Source: Altererythrobacter sp. CAU 1644 (GTDB lineage: Bacteria > Pseudomonadota > Alphaproteobacteria > Sphingomonadales > Sphingomonadaceae). From it: 64,000 nt of DNA. Location: positions 620,001 to 684,000 of the forward strand of contig NZ_CP121106.1 of NCBI RefSeq assembly GCF_029623755.1. The letters are read 5' to 3'. Of this stretch, positions 44,155 through 53,458 are shown piece after piece. The notes beneath the pieces are model-generated. The model had not been told where the DNA came from. It saw nothing but the letters and a program-made list of their open reading frames with translations, and made no database searches. Numbering within the stretch: the first letter of the stretch is position 1; the number at the start of each line of letters is the position of its first letter. A program made the position numbers and the translations under genes.

Positions 44155-46269
44155 ATGAAAACAACTGTCATCGCTGGCTGGGCTCGCAGCGTTTCCTACT
44201 TCGCAGTGGGGGTGTGCCTCGCAGCATCGGGCCTTGTCGCACCGGCCTACGCTGAAGACGACATGACCGAAGCGGCGACCGAAACCGTGCCGGTCACGGC
44301 GGGTGCGCAAGTCTTTGAGCCTGCCTACTTCAGCCAGTTCGCGCCGCGCAGCGCGTTGGACATGGTCGAGCGGATTCCAGGCTTCTCGATCTCTGGCGGC
44401 AACGATAACGGGCAGCGCGGACTGGGCCAGGCGAACCAGAACGTCATCGTCAATGGCGAGCGCTTTTCCAGCAAATCGGATTCGCTCGAGGATCAGTTGC
44501 GCCGCATTCCTGCGGCCGACGTTGTGCGGATCGAGATCGTCGACGGCAATTCGCTCAATATTCCGGGCCTTACCGGACAAGTGGCCAACGTAATCTACCA
44601 GAATAGCGGTGCCTCGGGTCAATTTCGCTGGAACACCGGCTTCCGCCCGCACAACACCGAGGCGCAACTCTACGGGGGCGAGGCCTCGATCACCGGGACC
44701 AGCGGCGCACTCGACTTCACTGTCTCGCTTAGTAACGATAACGACCGTTTCGGCGCGGACGGGCCAATCCTGATCACGGATGGCAGCGGCGGCTTGATCG
44801 AAGCACAGCGACAGAAGTTCTCAGGCAAGTTCGACAATCCCAAGCTCGCGACGGCTTTCGCGTACGATTTCGGCAACGATGTGCTCGCCAACCTCAACCT
44901 CAGCTACGGCCTCGACTACTTCAAGCGCGACGAACCGGAGGTCGGATCCCCGGTTTCGGGTCCGGTCCGTACTCGTGAATCGAAAGTGAGCGAGAACGGA
45001 CCGCAATATGAAATCGGCGCCGACCTTCAGTTCCCGCTCGGGCCCGGCACGCTTAAGCTGATCGGACTCGAGCGTTTCGAGCGTGACAATTTCACCGCAA
45101 GGCTCGTCGATAGTTTCGACGATGGCTCTCCGTCGACCGGCTCGCGATTCAAGCAGACCAACGGGATCGGTGAACGAATCGGAAGGTTCGAATACGGGTG
45201 GGGCATGCTGGGCGGCGATTGGCAGTTGTCTGGCGAGGCAGCCTTCAATCGGCTCGACCGTACGTCCTCGCTGTTTACTCTCGATCCGGCTGGCGAGTTC
45301 GTCAGGCTCGATTTCCCCCAGGGCAATGGTGGTGTGACCGAGGATCGCTACGAAACCAGCCTCAGCTTTTCGCGCTCGCTGTCTTCCAGCCTCTCGATCC
45401 AGGCGATCGGCTCGATGGAATTCTCCAAGATCGAGCAGACCGGCTCGGCCGCCAATTCGCGCAGCTTCAAGCGGCCCAAGGGCTCGTTCGCGGCGACATG
45501 GAAACCGGCCGATGGCTTCGACCTCTCGGTCACCGTTGCGCGACGCGTAAGCCAGCTCTCGTTCGGTGATTTTCTCGCCAGCGTGAACTTGAACAATGAC
45601 AATCAGAACGGCGGCAACAACGAGCTGGTCCCCTATCAGAGCTGGAATCTCGAAGTAGAGGCCAACAAGACGCTTGGCCCGTGGGGTTCGATCAAGCTCG
45701 AGGCCAGGCAGGCGTGGTTCGAGGACTTCATCGACTGGTTTCCGCTGCCCAATGGCGGCGAGGCGCGCGGCAACATCGGCGATGCCGATCGCCTCCACCT
45801 GGAAGCGAACTTGACGCTCAACATGGATCCACTCGGGTGGAAGGGTGCGCGATTCGATATCCAGGCGGTCAAGCGCTACATGAATGTGACCGATCCCTTC
45901 ACCGGCGAGGAGCGTGGCTTCTCCTTCGATCAGGAGGGCGCACTCGAGATCGACTTCCGGCACGACATTCCATCAAGCGATTGGGCCTGGGGTGCGCGGC
46001 TGAGCCATTTCGATTCCGCGCCCTATGCCCGCCGCTCGGAAGAGGGGCGCGATTGGGAGGGGCCGTTCTTTGGAACGTTGTTCGTCGAACACAAGGATGT
46101 GTTCGGGCTGACCGTTCAGGCGCGGGCGGGGAATTTGCTCGGCGCGCGCAACCATTTCCGTCGGACGGTCTATGACGGCCCGCGTCCCGATGCGCCGATC
46201 CTGTTCCACGAAGATGCCAATCGCCGCATCGGCCCGATCTTTCGCTTCATCGTCAGCGGGAGTTTCTAG
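44155..46269 (+). CDS. TonB-dependent outer-membrane receptor-like protein
   Basis: 704-aa protein with a signal peptide (to about residue 33, 'LVAPAYAEDD'), a plug domain ('DMVERIPGFSISGGNDNGQRGLG', 'NQNVIVNGERFSSKSDSLEDQLRRIPAADVVRIEIVDG', in part) and a large beta barrel ending 'FRFIVSGSF'. A clear TonB box is not obvious. It takes up a substrate across the outer membrane. The secreted amidase gene begins 41 bases later, so the two probably share one transcript. Confidence 0.85.
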   Translation: MKTTVIAGWARSVSYFAVGVCLAASGLVAPAYAEDDMTEAATETVPVTAGAQVFEPAYFSQFAPRSALDMVERIPGFSISGGNDNGQRGLGQANQNVIVNGERFSSKSDSLEDQLRRIPAADVVRIEIVDGNSLNIPGLTGQVANVIYQNSGASGQFRWNTGFRPHNTEAQLYGGEASITGTSGALDFTVSLSNDNDRFGADGPILITDGSGGLIEAQRQKFSGKFDNPKLATAFAYDFGNDVLANLNLSYGLDYFKRDEPEVGSPVSGPVRTRESKVSENGPQYEIGADLQFPLGPGTLKLIGLERFERDNFTARLVDSFDDGSPSTGSRFKQTNGIGERIGRFEYGWGMLGGDWQLSGEAAFNRLDRTSSLFTLDPAGEFVRLDFPQGNGGVTEDRYETSLSFSRSLSSSLSIQAIGSMEFSKIEQTGSAANSRSFKRPKGSFAATWKPADGFDLSVTVARRVSQLSFGDFLASVNLNNDNQNGGNNELVPYQSWNLEVEANKTLGPWGSIKLEARQAWFEDFIDWFPLPNGGEARGNIGDADRLHLEANLTLNMDPLGWKGARFDIQAVKRYMNVTDPFTGEERGFSFDQEGALEIDFRHDIPSSDWAWGARLSHFDSAPYARRSEEGRDWEGPFFGTLFVEHKDVFGLTVQARAGNLLGARNHFRRTVYDGPRPDAPILFHEDANRRIGPIFRFIVSGSF

Positions 46270-46310
46270 TACTGGCTTGCATTGCTGGAGAGGCGTGGCA
46301 GTCTTCTCCA

Positions 46311-47810
46311 ATGAAGACAGCAACCTCCCTGCTCGCTCTCGCGCTCGTGTGCTCACCCCTTGCTGCGAATGACGAGGCCGCCCCGCCCAGTCCTGCAGCC
46401 GAAGCGGCAAAAGCGCATATCGATCGGATCGCCTCACTTGATGACGCCGGGCCGATGCTCAATGCGGTGATCGTCTACAACCCAGGCGCGCCCGCATTGG
46501 CCGCAGAAGCTGAGCGCAAAGGCTTGCCACTGGCCGGACGTACCGTGCTGGTGAAGGACAATATCGAAACCTATGAGTGGCCGACCACAGCAGGATCGCT
46601 GGCGCTGGCCGATAATCGCACGGCGCGCGATGCGCCGATGATCGCCAAGCTGCGCGAGCATGGCGGCGTGGTTCTGGGCAAGACCAACCTCAGCGAATGG
46701 GCCAATATCCGCAGCGACGATTCGACCAGCGGGTGGAGTGCGGTCGGCGGGCTGACGCGCAACCCGCATGCGACCGACCGAAATAGCTGCGGCTCGTCAT
46801 CGGGCAGCGGAGCCGCTGTTGCCGCGGGTTTCGCCTGGGCGGCTATCGGCACGGAAACCAATGGATCGATAACCTGTCCGGCCAGCATCAACGGCGTGGT
46901 CGGCTTCAAGCCGAGCGTCGGCCTCGTCAGCCGCACGCATGTGGTGCCAATCTCGAGCACTCAGGACACCGCCGGTCCGATGACGCAGACGGTATTCGAC
47001 GCGGCGCTGCTGCTCGGCGCGATCGCGGGCGAAGATTCGGCCGACCCGGCAACGCAGACAGTGCCGAACCGGCGCGCGGATTACACCGAGGGCCTCGCCC
47101 AATTCTCGCTCGAAGGAGTGCGGATCGGGGTGATGCGCAAGCAGGTCGGCCGGCTAGCCGATGTCGAGGCGGTGTTCGAGACGGCGCTTGCCGATCTCGG
47201 TCGAGCCGGCGCGGTGCTGGTCGATATCGAGTTCGATCCCAACCGCGACATGTATCGGGACAGCTATACAGTTCTGAAGTTCGAGCTGCGCGAGGAAATG
47301 GCCAAGTACCTACAGTCGCTGCCGGGGACCGGCCTGCCGCGCACGCTGACCGACCTGATTGCCTTCAACAAGGCGCATGCCGACACCGAGATGCGCTGGT
47401 TCGGCCAGAACGTGTTCGAAGAGGCCGATCAGGAGGCCGACCGCGAGGCCTATGAGACAGCGCGAGCAAACGCGGTGCGGATCGCGGGCGAGGAAACGCT
47501 CGACAAGCTCCTTGCCGATCATGACGTGCAGTTCCTGGTCGCACCGACGCGGGGGCCGACCTGGACTACCGATCTCGTCCATGGCGACTATTCGATCGGC
47601 GGCATCGGCCTTGGCAGCCCCGCCGCGATAGCAGGCTATCCGCACCTGACGGTGCCGATGGGCGCAGTCGAAACCTTGCCGATCGGGCTCAGCATCATCG
47701 GCGGAAAGTGGCAGGACCACGCGGTGCTCAAGGCCGGCGCTGCATACGAAAGGGCGCGAACAGCCGTGCTGCCCGCGCCCTCGTTCAAGCCCTGGCGACC
47801 GGCGGACTAA
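46311..47810 (+). CDS. Secreted amidase-signature hydrolase
   Basis: 499-aa amidase with an N-terminal signal (MKTATSLLALALVCSPLAA), which is unusual compared with cytoplasmic amidases such as GatA. The triad is visible: Lys in 'VLVKDNIE', Ser in 'SCGSSSGSGAAVAAGF' and Ser in 'TETNGSITCPASINGVVG'. 'VGFKPSVGLVSR' and 'DTAGPMTQTVFDAALLL' complete the family core. It likely hydrolyses amides or peptides in the periplasm. It follows a TonB receptor and converges with tig. Confidence 0.9.
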   Translation: MKTATSLLALALVCSPLAANDEAAPPSPAAEAAKAHIDRIASLDDAGPMLNAVIVYNPGAPALAAEAERKGLPLAGRTVLVKDNIETYEWPTTAGSLALADNRTARDAPMIAKLREHGGVVLGKTNLSEWANIRSDDSTSGWSAVGGLTRNPHATDRNSCGSSSGSGAAVAAGFAWAAIGTETNGSITCPASINGVVGFKPSVGLVSRTHVVPISSTQDTAGPMTQTVFDAALLLGAIAGEDSADPATQTVPNRRADYTEGLAQFSLEGVRIGVMRKQVGRLADVEAVFETALADLGRAGAVLVDIEFDPNRDMYRDSYTVLKFELREEMAKYLQSLPGTGLPRTLTDLIAFNKAHADTEMRWFGQNVFEEADQEADREAYETARANAVRIAGEETLDKLLADHDVQFLVAPTRGPTWTTDLVHGDYSIGGIGLGSPAAIAGYPHLTVPMGAVETLPIGLSIIGGKWQDHAVLKAGAAYERARTAVLPAPSFKPWRPAD

Positions 47811-47828
47811 CCGCCCGTCGCCGGCTGA

Positions 47829-49421
47829 TTACTTCTTGGCTGCTGCCTTCTTGGCAGGCGCCTTCTTCGCCGCAGGCTTCTTCTCGTCGGCCTTCTTGGA
47901 AGGCGCTTTCTTGGCCGGAGCCTTCTTGGCAGCCGGCTTTTTCTCGGCCTTGTCGTCAGCCTTCTTTGCGGCTTCCTTCTTGGCTGGAGCCTTCTTGGCG
48001 GCAGGCTTCTTCTCTGCCTTATCGTCGTCCTTCTTAGCAGCCGCTTTCTTCTTGGCCGGAGCCTTCTTCGTGGCGGGCTTGGCCTGGGCGGCTTCCTCCG
48101 CCTCAATCGCGGCCTCAAGCTCTTCCTGCGTCACTTCACGCTCGGTGACCTCGGCCTTGTCGAACAGGAAGTCGACCACCTTGTCCTCGTAGAGCGGCGC
48201 GCGCAGCTGGGCTGCGGCCATCGGCTCGGACTGGATGTACTGGACGAACCGTTCGCGGTCTTCCGGCTTGTATTGCTGCGCTGCCTGCTGGATCAGCATC
48301 GACATTTCCTGGCCGGTCACTTCGACGCCATTGGCCTGACCGATCTCGGAGAGCAGCAGACCGAGACGCACGCGGCGTTCGGCGATTGCGAAGTACTCGT
48401 CACGCTCGTTCTGGATTTCCTTGAGCGCGTCCTGCGGGTTTTCCTCACGCGAGGCTTCCTGCTGGAGCTGCGCCCAGATCTGCTGGAATTCGGCGTTGAC
48501 CATGCCCTCGGGCACCTCGAAGTCGTGGCCGGCTGCCAGCGTGTCGAGCAGCTGGCGCTTCATCTGGGTGCGGGTCAGTCCGGCGGTCTGCTGTTCGAGC
48601 TGGCCGCGGATCAGTTCCTTGAGCTTGTCGAGGCTGTCGAGCCCTAGGTTCTTGGCGAATTCCTCGTCAACCTTGGTTTCGGTTTCGACCTTCACCTGCT
48701 GGACCGTGACGTCGAACTCGGCTTCCTTGCCCGCCAGGTTTTCAGCCGGATAATCTTCCGGGAAGGTGACCTTGATGGTCTTCTCATCGCCGGTCTTGAC
48801 GCCGGTCAGCTGCTCTTCGAAGCCGGGAATGAACTGGCCCGAACCGATCACCAGCGGCGCGCCTTCGGCCTTGCCGCCTTCGAATTCGACGCCGTCGACG
48901 CGGCCGACGAAATCGATGATCAGCTGGTCGCCTTCACCGGCCTTTTTGGTCTTGGGCGCGTCCTTGTAAGCCTTGTTCTGGCCGGCAATGCTCTCGATCG
49001 CTTCGTCGACCGCCTTGTCCTCGACCGGAACGACCAGCTTTTCGAGCTTGAGGCCATCGACCTTAGGCGCTTCGACCGTGGGGAGCACTTCGAGCTCGAC
49101 CGACAGTTCGGCGTCCTTGCCTTCCTCGTAGCCTTCTCCCAGCTCGATCTTGGGCTGCATCGCTGGACGCAGTTCCTTGTCCTTCATCAGCCGGTCGACC
49201 GAATCGCGGATAATGTCGTTGACGGTCTGCGCGTGCAGCTGTTCGCCATGCATCTTCTTGATGAGATTCGCCGGCACCTTGCCCGGACGGAAGCCCGGCA
49301 TTTTCACCTGCGGCGCGATCTTCTTCACCTCGGCTTCGATCTTCCCGGCGATTTCGCTCGCGGGAATGGTGACTTGATAGGCGCGCTTGAGGCCCTTGTT
49401 GGTGGTTTCCTTGATCTGCAT
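47829..49421 (-). CDS. tig: Trigger factor with long Lys/Ala/Pro-rich C-terminal tail
   Basis: 530-aa ribosome-associated chaperone and prolyl isomerase. The ribosome-binding tail signature is 'VKMPGFRPGKVPANLI', the PPIase domain 'GDQLIIDFVGRVDGVEFEGG' and 'FIPGFEEQLTGVKTGDE', and a helical C-terminal arm reaches about residue 446. Residues 447-530 are a low-complexity tail with four KKAPAKK copies separated by acidic DDKAEKK-type spacers, like histone H1 tails. Ordinary Tig is about 430-450 aa. The tRNA-Leu gene lies 72 bases upstream. Confidence 0.95.
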   Translation of the reverse strand: MQIKETTNKGLKRAYQVTIPASEIAGKIEAEVKKIAPQVKMPGFRPGKVPANLIKKMHGEQLHAQTVNDIIRDSVDRLMKDKELRPAMQPKIELGEGYEEGKDAELSVELEVLPTVEAPKVDGLKLEKLVVPVEDKAVDEAIESIAGQNKAYKDAPKTKKAGEGDQLIIDFVGRVDGVEFEGGKAEGAPLVIGSGQFIPGFEEQLTGVKTGDEKTIKVTFPEDYPAENLAGKEAEFDVTVQQVKVETETKVDEEFAKNLGLDSLDKLKELIRGQLEQQTAGLTRTQMKRQLLDTLAAGHDFEVPEGMVNAEFQQIWAQLQQEASREENPQDALKEIQNERDEYFAIAERRVRLGLLLSEIGQANGVEVTGQEMSMLIQQAAQQYKPEDRERFVQYIQSEPMAAAQLRAPLYEDKVVDFLFDKAEVTEREVTQEELEAAIEAEEAAQAKPATKKAPAKKKAAAKKDDDKAEKKPAAKKAPAKKEAAKKADDKAEKKPAAKKAPAKKAPSKKADEKKPAAKKAPAKKAAAKK

Positions 49422-49493
49422 GGGATTAAAACTTAAGCCTTTTCAAGAATTTCGTCATGGTCGAGCCACGCACGAGCGGACTGGCGAGCGGGT

Positions 49494-49578
49494 TGGTGCG
49501 GGCGAAGGGACTCGAACCCCCACATCTTTCGATACTGGTACCTAAAACCAGCGCGTCTACCAGTTCCGCCACGCCCGC
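49494..49578 (-). tRNA. tRNA-Leu (anticodon UAG)
   Basis: 85-nt tRNA on the minus strand. The acceptor stem GCGGGCG/CGCCCGC is perfect, the anticodon stem CTGGT/ACCAG encloses TTTAGGT (anticodon TAG), a variable arm of the class II type is present, and the T loop GGTTCGAGTCC is normal. CCA is encoded. The class II arm and UAG anticodon identify leucine (CUN codons). It is upstream of tig. Confidence 0.97.
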
Positions 49579-49707
49579 AACCCGAACGAAGCCGCGCGTC
49601 GGGCGCAGCCTCCACGCGTGTAGGGGTGCGCCATTAGTCGGGCCTGCGCAAAAGGGCAAGCGTAACTGGCTTGTTCATCACACTACTCGGCTCTAAAGGC
49701 GCGCGTC

Positions 49708-49992
49708 ATGACTGAAGAGACACAAAACGACACCCCGCCCGATCGCCTCTCGGTAAGCCCGCGTTCGGAGTACTTCGATGCCGACAAGCTGCAGCGCGGC
49801 GTGGGCATCCGTTTCAAGGACCGGGTCCGCACCGATATCGAGGAGTATTGCATCTCCGAAGGTTGGGTACGCGTCCAGGCGGGCAAGACCATGGACCGCA
49901 AGGGCCAGCCGCTGACCATCAGGCTGACCGGCCCGGTCGAAGCCTGGTACGAAGACCTGGGCGAAAACCCCCCGGTCGCCAAGAAGGGCTAA
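49708..49992 (+). CDS. DUF3297-family protein
   Basis: 94-aa protein. 'DRLSVSPRSEYFDADKLQRGVGIRFKDRVRTDIEEYCISEGWVRV' (in part) and 'DRKGQPLTIRLTGPVEAWYED' match DUF3297, a short conserved family widespread in proteobacteria with no known function. It lies 44 bases upstream of der and is divergent from the tRNA gene. No signal or membrane segment is seen. Confidence 0.85.
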   Translation: MTEETQNDTPPDRLSVSPRSEYFDADKLQRGVGIRFKDRVRTDIEEYCISEGWVRVQAGKTMDRKGQPLTIRLTGPVEAWYEDLGENPPVAKKG

Positions 49993-50036
49993 TCGGTCGC
50001 CCCGCTTGCCAAGTGGCAGGTAAGGGGCCACTTGGC

Positions 50037-51437
50037 ATGGCAAGCATGAAACCGCAGGTCATCATCATCGGCCGGCCCAATGTCGGCAAGTCCACGCTGT
50101 TCAACCGGCTGGTGGGCAAGAAGCTTGCGCTGGTCGACGACCAGCCAGGGGTGACGCGCGACCGCCGCCTGGGCGACGCGGAGCTCGCCGGGCTGGAATT
50201 CACGGTGGTCGATACCGCCGGATGGGAAGACGAGGACCCCGATACGCTGCCGGGTCGGATGCGCAAGCAAACCGAAGTCAGCCTCGAAGGTGCCGATGCG
50301 GCGATGTTCGTGATCGATGCGCGGGCGGGGATTACGCCGCTCGACGAGGAGATCGGGCGCTGGCTGCGCAGCCAGGAAATTCCGGTCGTGCTGGTGGCCA
50401 ACAAGGCCGAAGGCAAGGCGGGCGAAAGCGGCGTGTTCGAAAGCTACTCGCTCGGTTTCGGAGAGCCGGTTCCCTTGTCGGCAGAACATGGCGAAGGCGT
50501 CGCTGACCTGTTCGGAGCGCTTTGGCCGTTGATCGGCGCTGCAGAGGAAGAACGGGCCGCAGCCGAGCGCGCTGGCGAACCGGCCGAGCCCGACGACCTG
50601 GTTCTCGGTCCGCTGAAGCTCGCGATCGTCGGCAGGCCCAATGCGGGCAAGTCGACCCTGATCAACCAGCTCCTGGGCGAAGACCGACTGCTGACCGGAC
50701 CCGAGGCCGGTATCACGCGCGATTCGATCGCGGTCGACTGGAGGTGGACCGACCCCAAATCAGGCGAGGTGCGCGACATCCGGCTGATTGACACAGCGGG
50801 CATGCGCAAGAAGCGGAATGTCGTCGAGAAGCTCGAGAAGCTCAGCGTCGCCGACGCACGGCGGGCGATCGATTTCGCCGAAGTCGTTGTGCTGCTGCTC
50901 GATGCGACGCAAGGGCTCGAACACCAGGATCTCAAAATCGCCGACATGGTGCTGCAGGAAGGCCGCGCACTGATGGTCGCGATCAACAAGTGGGATGTGG
51001 CGGAGAACGCCTCGTCGCTGTTCAACGGCATTCGCGCCGCGCTAGATGACGGGCTGGCGCAGGTCCGCGGGCTGCCTCTGATCGCGGTCAGCGCGAAGAC
51101 CGGAAAGGGGCTCGACCAGATGCTCGGCGCCGCCTTTGAACTGCGCGAGGCGTGGTCGAAGCGCGTCCCGACGGCTGCGCTCAACCGCTGGTTCGACGAT
51201 GCACTCGAAGCCAACCCGCCGCCCGCGCCCAAGGGCAAGCGGATCAAGCTGCGTTACATCACCCAGGCCGGCACCCGGCCGCCGCGGTTCGTGGTGTTCG
51301 GGACGCGGCTCGACATGCTGCCCAAGAGCTACGAGCGTTATCTGGTCAACGGCATCCGCGCGAAGCTCGGCTTCGACGCCGTGCCCGTGCGGGTCGTGCT
51401 CAAGAGCCCCAAGAACCCTTACGACAAGAAGGATTGA
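50037..51437 (+). CDS. der: Ribosome biogenesis GTPase Der (EngA)
   Basis: 466-aa tandem GTPase essential for 50S assembly. GTPase 1 has 'IIIGRPNVGKSTLFNRL', 'DTAGWE' and 'NKAEG'. GTPase 2 has 'AIVGRPNAGKSTLINQL', 'DTAGMRKKRNV' and 'INKWDV'. A C-terminal KH-like domain follows ('IKLRYITQAGTRPPRFVVFGT'). ATG 50037 (MASMKPQVIIIG) has AAGGGG upstream; the ATG at 50046 is possible. It is followed two bases later by the DUF2721 gene. Confidence 0.96.
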   Translation: MASMKPQVIIIGRPNVGKSTLFNRLVGKKLALVDDQPGVTRDRRLGDAELAGLEFTVVDTAGWEDEDPDTLPGRMRKQTEVSLEGADAAMFVIDARAGITPLDEEIGRWLRSQEIPVVLVANKAEGKAGESGVFESYSLGFGEPVPLSAEHGEGVADLFGALWPLIGAAEEERAAAERAGEPAEPDDLVLGPLKLAIVGRPNAGKSTLINQLLGEDRLLTGPEAGITRDSIAVDWRWTDPKSGEVRDIRLIDTAGMRKKRNVVEKLEKLSVADARRAIDFAEVVVLLLDATQGLEHQDLKIADMVLQEGRALMVAINKWDVAENASSLFNGIRAALDDGLAQVRGLPLIAVSAKTGKGLDQMLGAAFELREAWSKRVPTAALNRWFDDALEANPPPAPKGKRIKLRYITQAGTRPPRFVVFGTRLDMLPKSYERYLVNGIRAKLGFDAVPVRVVLKSPKNPYDKKD

Positions 51438-51439
51438 GC

Positions 51440-51934
51440 ATGCTCGATCTGCTCGCCACCGATCACACGCTCGCGTCGGAATTGCTCGAACGGACGTCAA
51501 GCACCCTCAGGGTGCAGGAGATTGTCCGGCTAAGCCTTGCGCCGGCCTTCCTGCTTGCCGCGATCGGCGCCGTGATGAACGTAATGATGGCGCGGCTGAT
51601 CTGGGTTGCGGACCGGATCGAGCGGCTAGAGGCACGGATGGAAGACGACCAATCACCCAAGGAGCGCCGCGAACTCCTGCGCCTGCGCCGTCGTCGCCGC
51701 CTCGCCCAGCGCGCGGTGATGTTTGCAACTGCTGCGGCCTTGACGATTTCTCTCGTGATCCTGCTGTTGTTCGTCAGTGCCTTCATCAAACCGCAGATCG
51801 GCACGCTTACTGCCATTGCCTGGATCGCGACCATGCTGCTGATGATTGCCGCGCTGGTGCTATTCGTAATGGAAACCTTCGTTGCAGCGAGCGGGCAGCG
51901 CAGCGAGGATGCGGCCCCCGACGAGGGAAGCTAG
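51440..51934 (+). CDS. DUF2721 membrane protein
   Basis: 164-aa protein with three hydrophobic segments (about residues 33-52, 96-118, 121-145). A basic and coiled cytoplasmic stretch 'ERLEARMEDDQSPKERRELLRLRRRRRLAQR' (in part) lies between the first two. 'LSLAPAFLLAAIGAVMNVM' and 'IWVADRIERLE' fit DUF2721. No function is known. ATG 51440 starts two bases after the der stop; the frame upstream is inside der. A hairpin after it mainly serves the convergent gene. Confidence 0.82.
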   Translation: MLDLLATDHTLASELLERTSSTLRVQEIVRLSLAPAFLLAAIGAVMNVMMARLIWVADRIERLEARMEDDQSPKERRELLRLRRRRRLAQRAVMFATAAALTISLVILLLFVSAFIKPQIGTLTAIAWIATMLLMIAALVLFVMETFVAASGQRSEDAAPDEGS

Positions 51935-51946
51935 CCGGGAGCAAAC

Positions 51947-51976
51947 GAAAGGGGCGGAGCCATTGGCCCCGCCCCC
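51947..51976 (-). terminator. Terminator of the secreted-protein gene (minus strand)
   Basis: GGGGCGG and CCGCCCC arms with an 11-base loop. On the minus strand it is followed by TTTCGTTT. It lies beyond the stop at 51997. Confidence 0.6.
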
Positions 51977-51996
51977 TGATCGTCGAGAGAACCGGA

Positions 51997-52464
51997 TTAC
52001 GGGTTCATCTTGAGCTCGCGCAGCAGGTAAGTGCCCTTGATCTTGCGGATCTTGTTGTACAGCTCGATCACGGTCTTGTTCGCCTTGTCGCTGTTTTCCT
52101 TGCCCCAGGCGGCCATGAACTTGTCGTATTCGGCCTTGCTGGCGTCTTGCGAGGCCATGTCCGGATAGGTGATCCGCAGCACCAGGTTCACCTCGTTGCT
52201 GCCATAGGGCACCGCATAGATGCCGTAAGAGGTCACCTGACCCAGTTGCTTGCCGATTTCGTTACCCTTGACCCAAGTCTCCTTGAGGCCTTCGAGGTAG
52301 GTATCGAGCTGGCCTTCATCGACCTTGACGTAGGTGAGTTCGATGATCTCTTTCTGTGGAGTGTAGTCTTCCCAGACATTGAGCTGGGCGGCAGCCGGTG
52401 TTGCCATCGAAAGTGCCGACGCGGCAACGCAGGCGATGCCGATTTGCTTGAGATAGGATTTCAC
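51997..52464 (-). CDS. Secreted protein of unknown function
   Basis: 155-aa protein with a clear signal peptide (MKSYLKQIGIACVAASALSMA, ending at 'TPAAAQ'). The mature part begins LNVWEDYTPQKEIIELTYVKV and continues with 'GQLDTYLEGLKETWVKGNEIGKQLGQVTSYGIYAVP', suggesting an alpha/beta (ferredoxin-like) fold. I do not recognise a family. The start is a GTG at 52464 with GGGGGAAA upstream; a start 13 codons earlier lacks a site. It is isolated, between DUF2721 and bfr. Confidence 0.75.
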   Translation of the reverse strand: MKSYLKQIGIACVAASALSMATPAAAQLNVWEDYTPQKEIIELTYVKVDEGQLDTYLEGLKETWVKGNEIGKQLGQVTSYGIYAVPYGSNEVNLVLRITYPDMASQDASKAEYDKFMAAWGKENSDKANKTVIELYNKIRKIKGTYLLRELKMNP

Positions 52465-52630
52465 GTATTTCCCCCTTGTGTCGTTGGTTGCAATGCGACC
52501 CACGCACTTGGGAAGGAGAACGGCCCAGTCAGTTTCTCTTTGCCTTCCGCCCCATAAGGCTGAGCGTGAAAGCCAAGCGAGTCAAACCTTAATCGCCCCT
52601 TATTGGAAAAAATCGACAGCAGTTGGGGGA

Positions 52631-53119
52631 CTAGCCTTCCTCATCCCCCGCAGGCTTGCTCTGCAACTGGACGTAGTTCTGGAGGCCCATCCGTTCGATC
52701 ATGTCGAACTGTGTTTCGAGGAAATCGACATGCTCCTCTTCGCTTTCGAGAATGCGTTCGAAGACCTCGCGGCTGACGTAGTCGCGCACGCTCTCGCAAT
52801 GCTCGATCGCATCTTTTAGCAGCGGGATCGCTTCCATCTCGACTGCAAGATCGGCCTTGAGAATTTCCTCGACAGTTTCGCCAACCTTGAGCTTGTGGAT
52901 CGCCTGGAAATTGGGGAGCCCTCCCAAGAACAGGATGCGCTCCGCCAGGACATCGGCGTGCTTCATCTCGTCGATCGATTCATGGCGTTCGTATTCGGCG
53001 AGGCGCGAGACGCCCCAATCGGCGAGGACGCGGTAATGCAGCCAGTACTGGTTGATCGCAGTGAGTTCGTTGGTAAGCGCCTTGTTGAGGAACTCGATGA
53101 CTTTCTCGTCGCCCTTCAC
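52631..53119 (-). CDS. bfr: Bacterioferritin
   Basis: 162-aa ferritin-like iron store. Ferroxidase ligands fit 'ALTNELTAINQYWLHYR', 'YERHESIDEMKHADVLAERILFLGGLPN' (Glu, His and heme-ligand Met in 'DEMKHAD') and 'ILESEEEHVDFLETQFDMI'. It is a heme-bearing 24-mer that stores iron. GTG 53119 has AGGAG eight bases before. bfd lies upstream on the same strand, 136 bases away. Ferric-uptake-type dyads precede bfd. Confidence 0.95.
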   Translation of the reverse strand: MKGDEKVIEFLNKALTNELTAINQYWLHYRVLADWGVSRLAEYERHESIDEMKHADVLAERILFLGGLPNFQAIHKLKVGETVEEILKADLAVEMEAIPLLKDAIEHCESVRDYVSREVFERILESEEEHVDFLETQFDMIERMGLQNYVQLQSKPAGDEEG

Positions 53120-53255
53120 TGCAAGTCTCCTGGCTGGATTGGAAGTCGCTGATCTATGCGCCCGATGCCTTGGCGAGGCAAGGGGCGAACAGCGCAAAAA
53201 TGGCGGAATTCCGCCATTTGCGAGCGATTTTCAGTAGCGTTTCGAGCGGTGGGTT

Positions 53256-53444
53256 TTAGGCGGCCACGGCCTGGAAGCCGGCCTCGCGTTCCTCGAACAG
53301 GATCGCGTCTGCATCGCACAGGCACTGACCGCAATTGGGCTGCTTGCCCAACGCGGCATAGGCCGCTTCCGCATCGCCGGAAACATGGCGCGCCACACGG
53401 CGGAGCTCCGTCTCCCTGATCGCATTGCAGATGCAGACATACAT
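53256..53444 (-). CDS. bfd: Bacterioferritin-associated [2Fe-2S] ferredoxin
   Basis: 62-aa protein starting MYVCICNAIRETELRRV. The four cluster ligands are Cys4, Cys6, Cys38 and Cys41 ('MYVCIC' and 'PNCGQC'), as in Bfd. Bfd reduces the ferric core of bacterioferritin to release iron. The larger open frame upstream is in the same frame but has no similarity; ATG 53444 has an AGGAGAAG site. Two Fur-like dyads lie just upstream, consistent with iron control. Confidence 0.92.
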   Translation of the reverse strand: MYVCICNAIRETELRRVARHVSGDAEAAYAALGKQPNCGQCLCDADAILFEEREAGFQAVAA

Positions 53445-53458
53445 GTTTGCGCTTCTCC

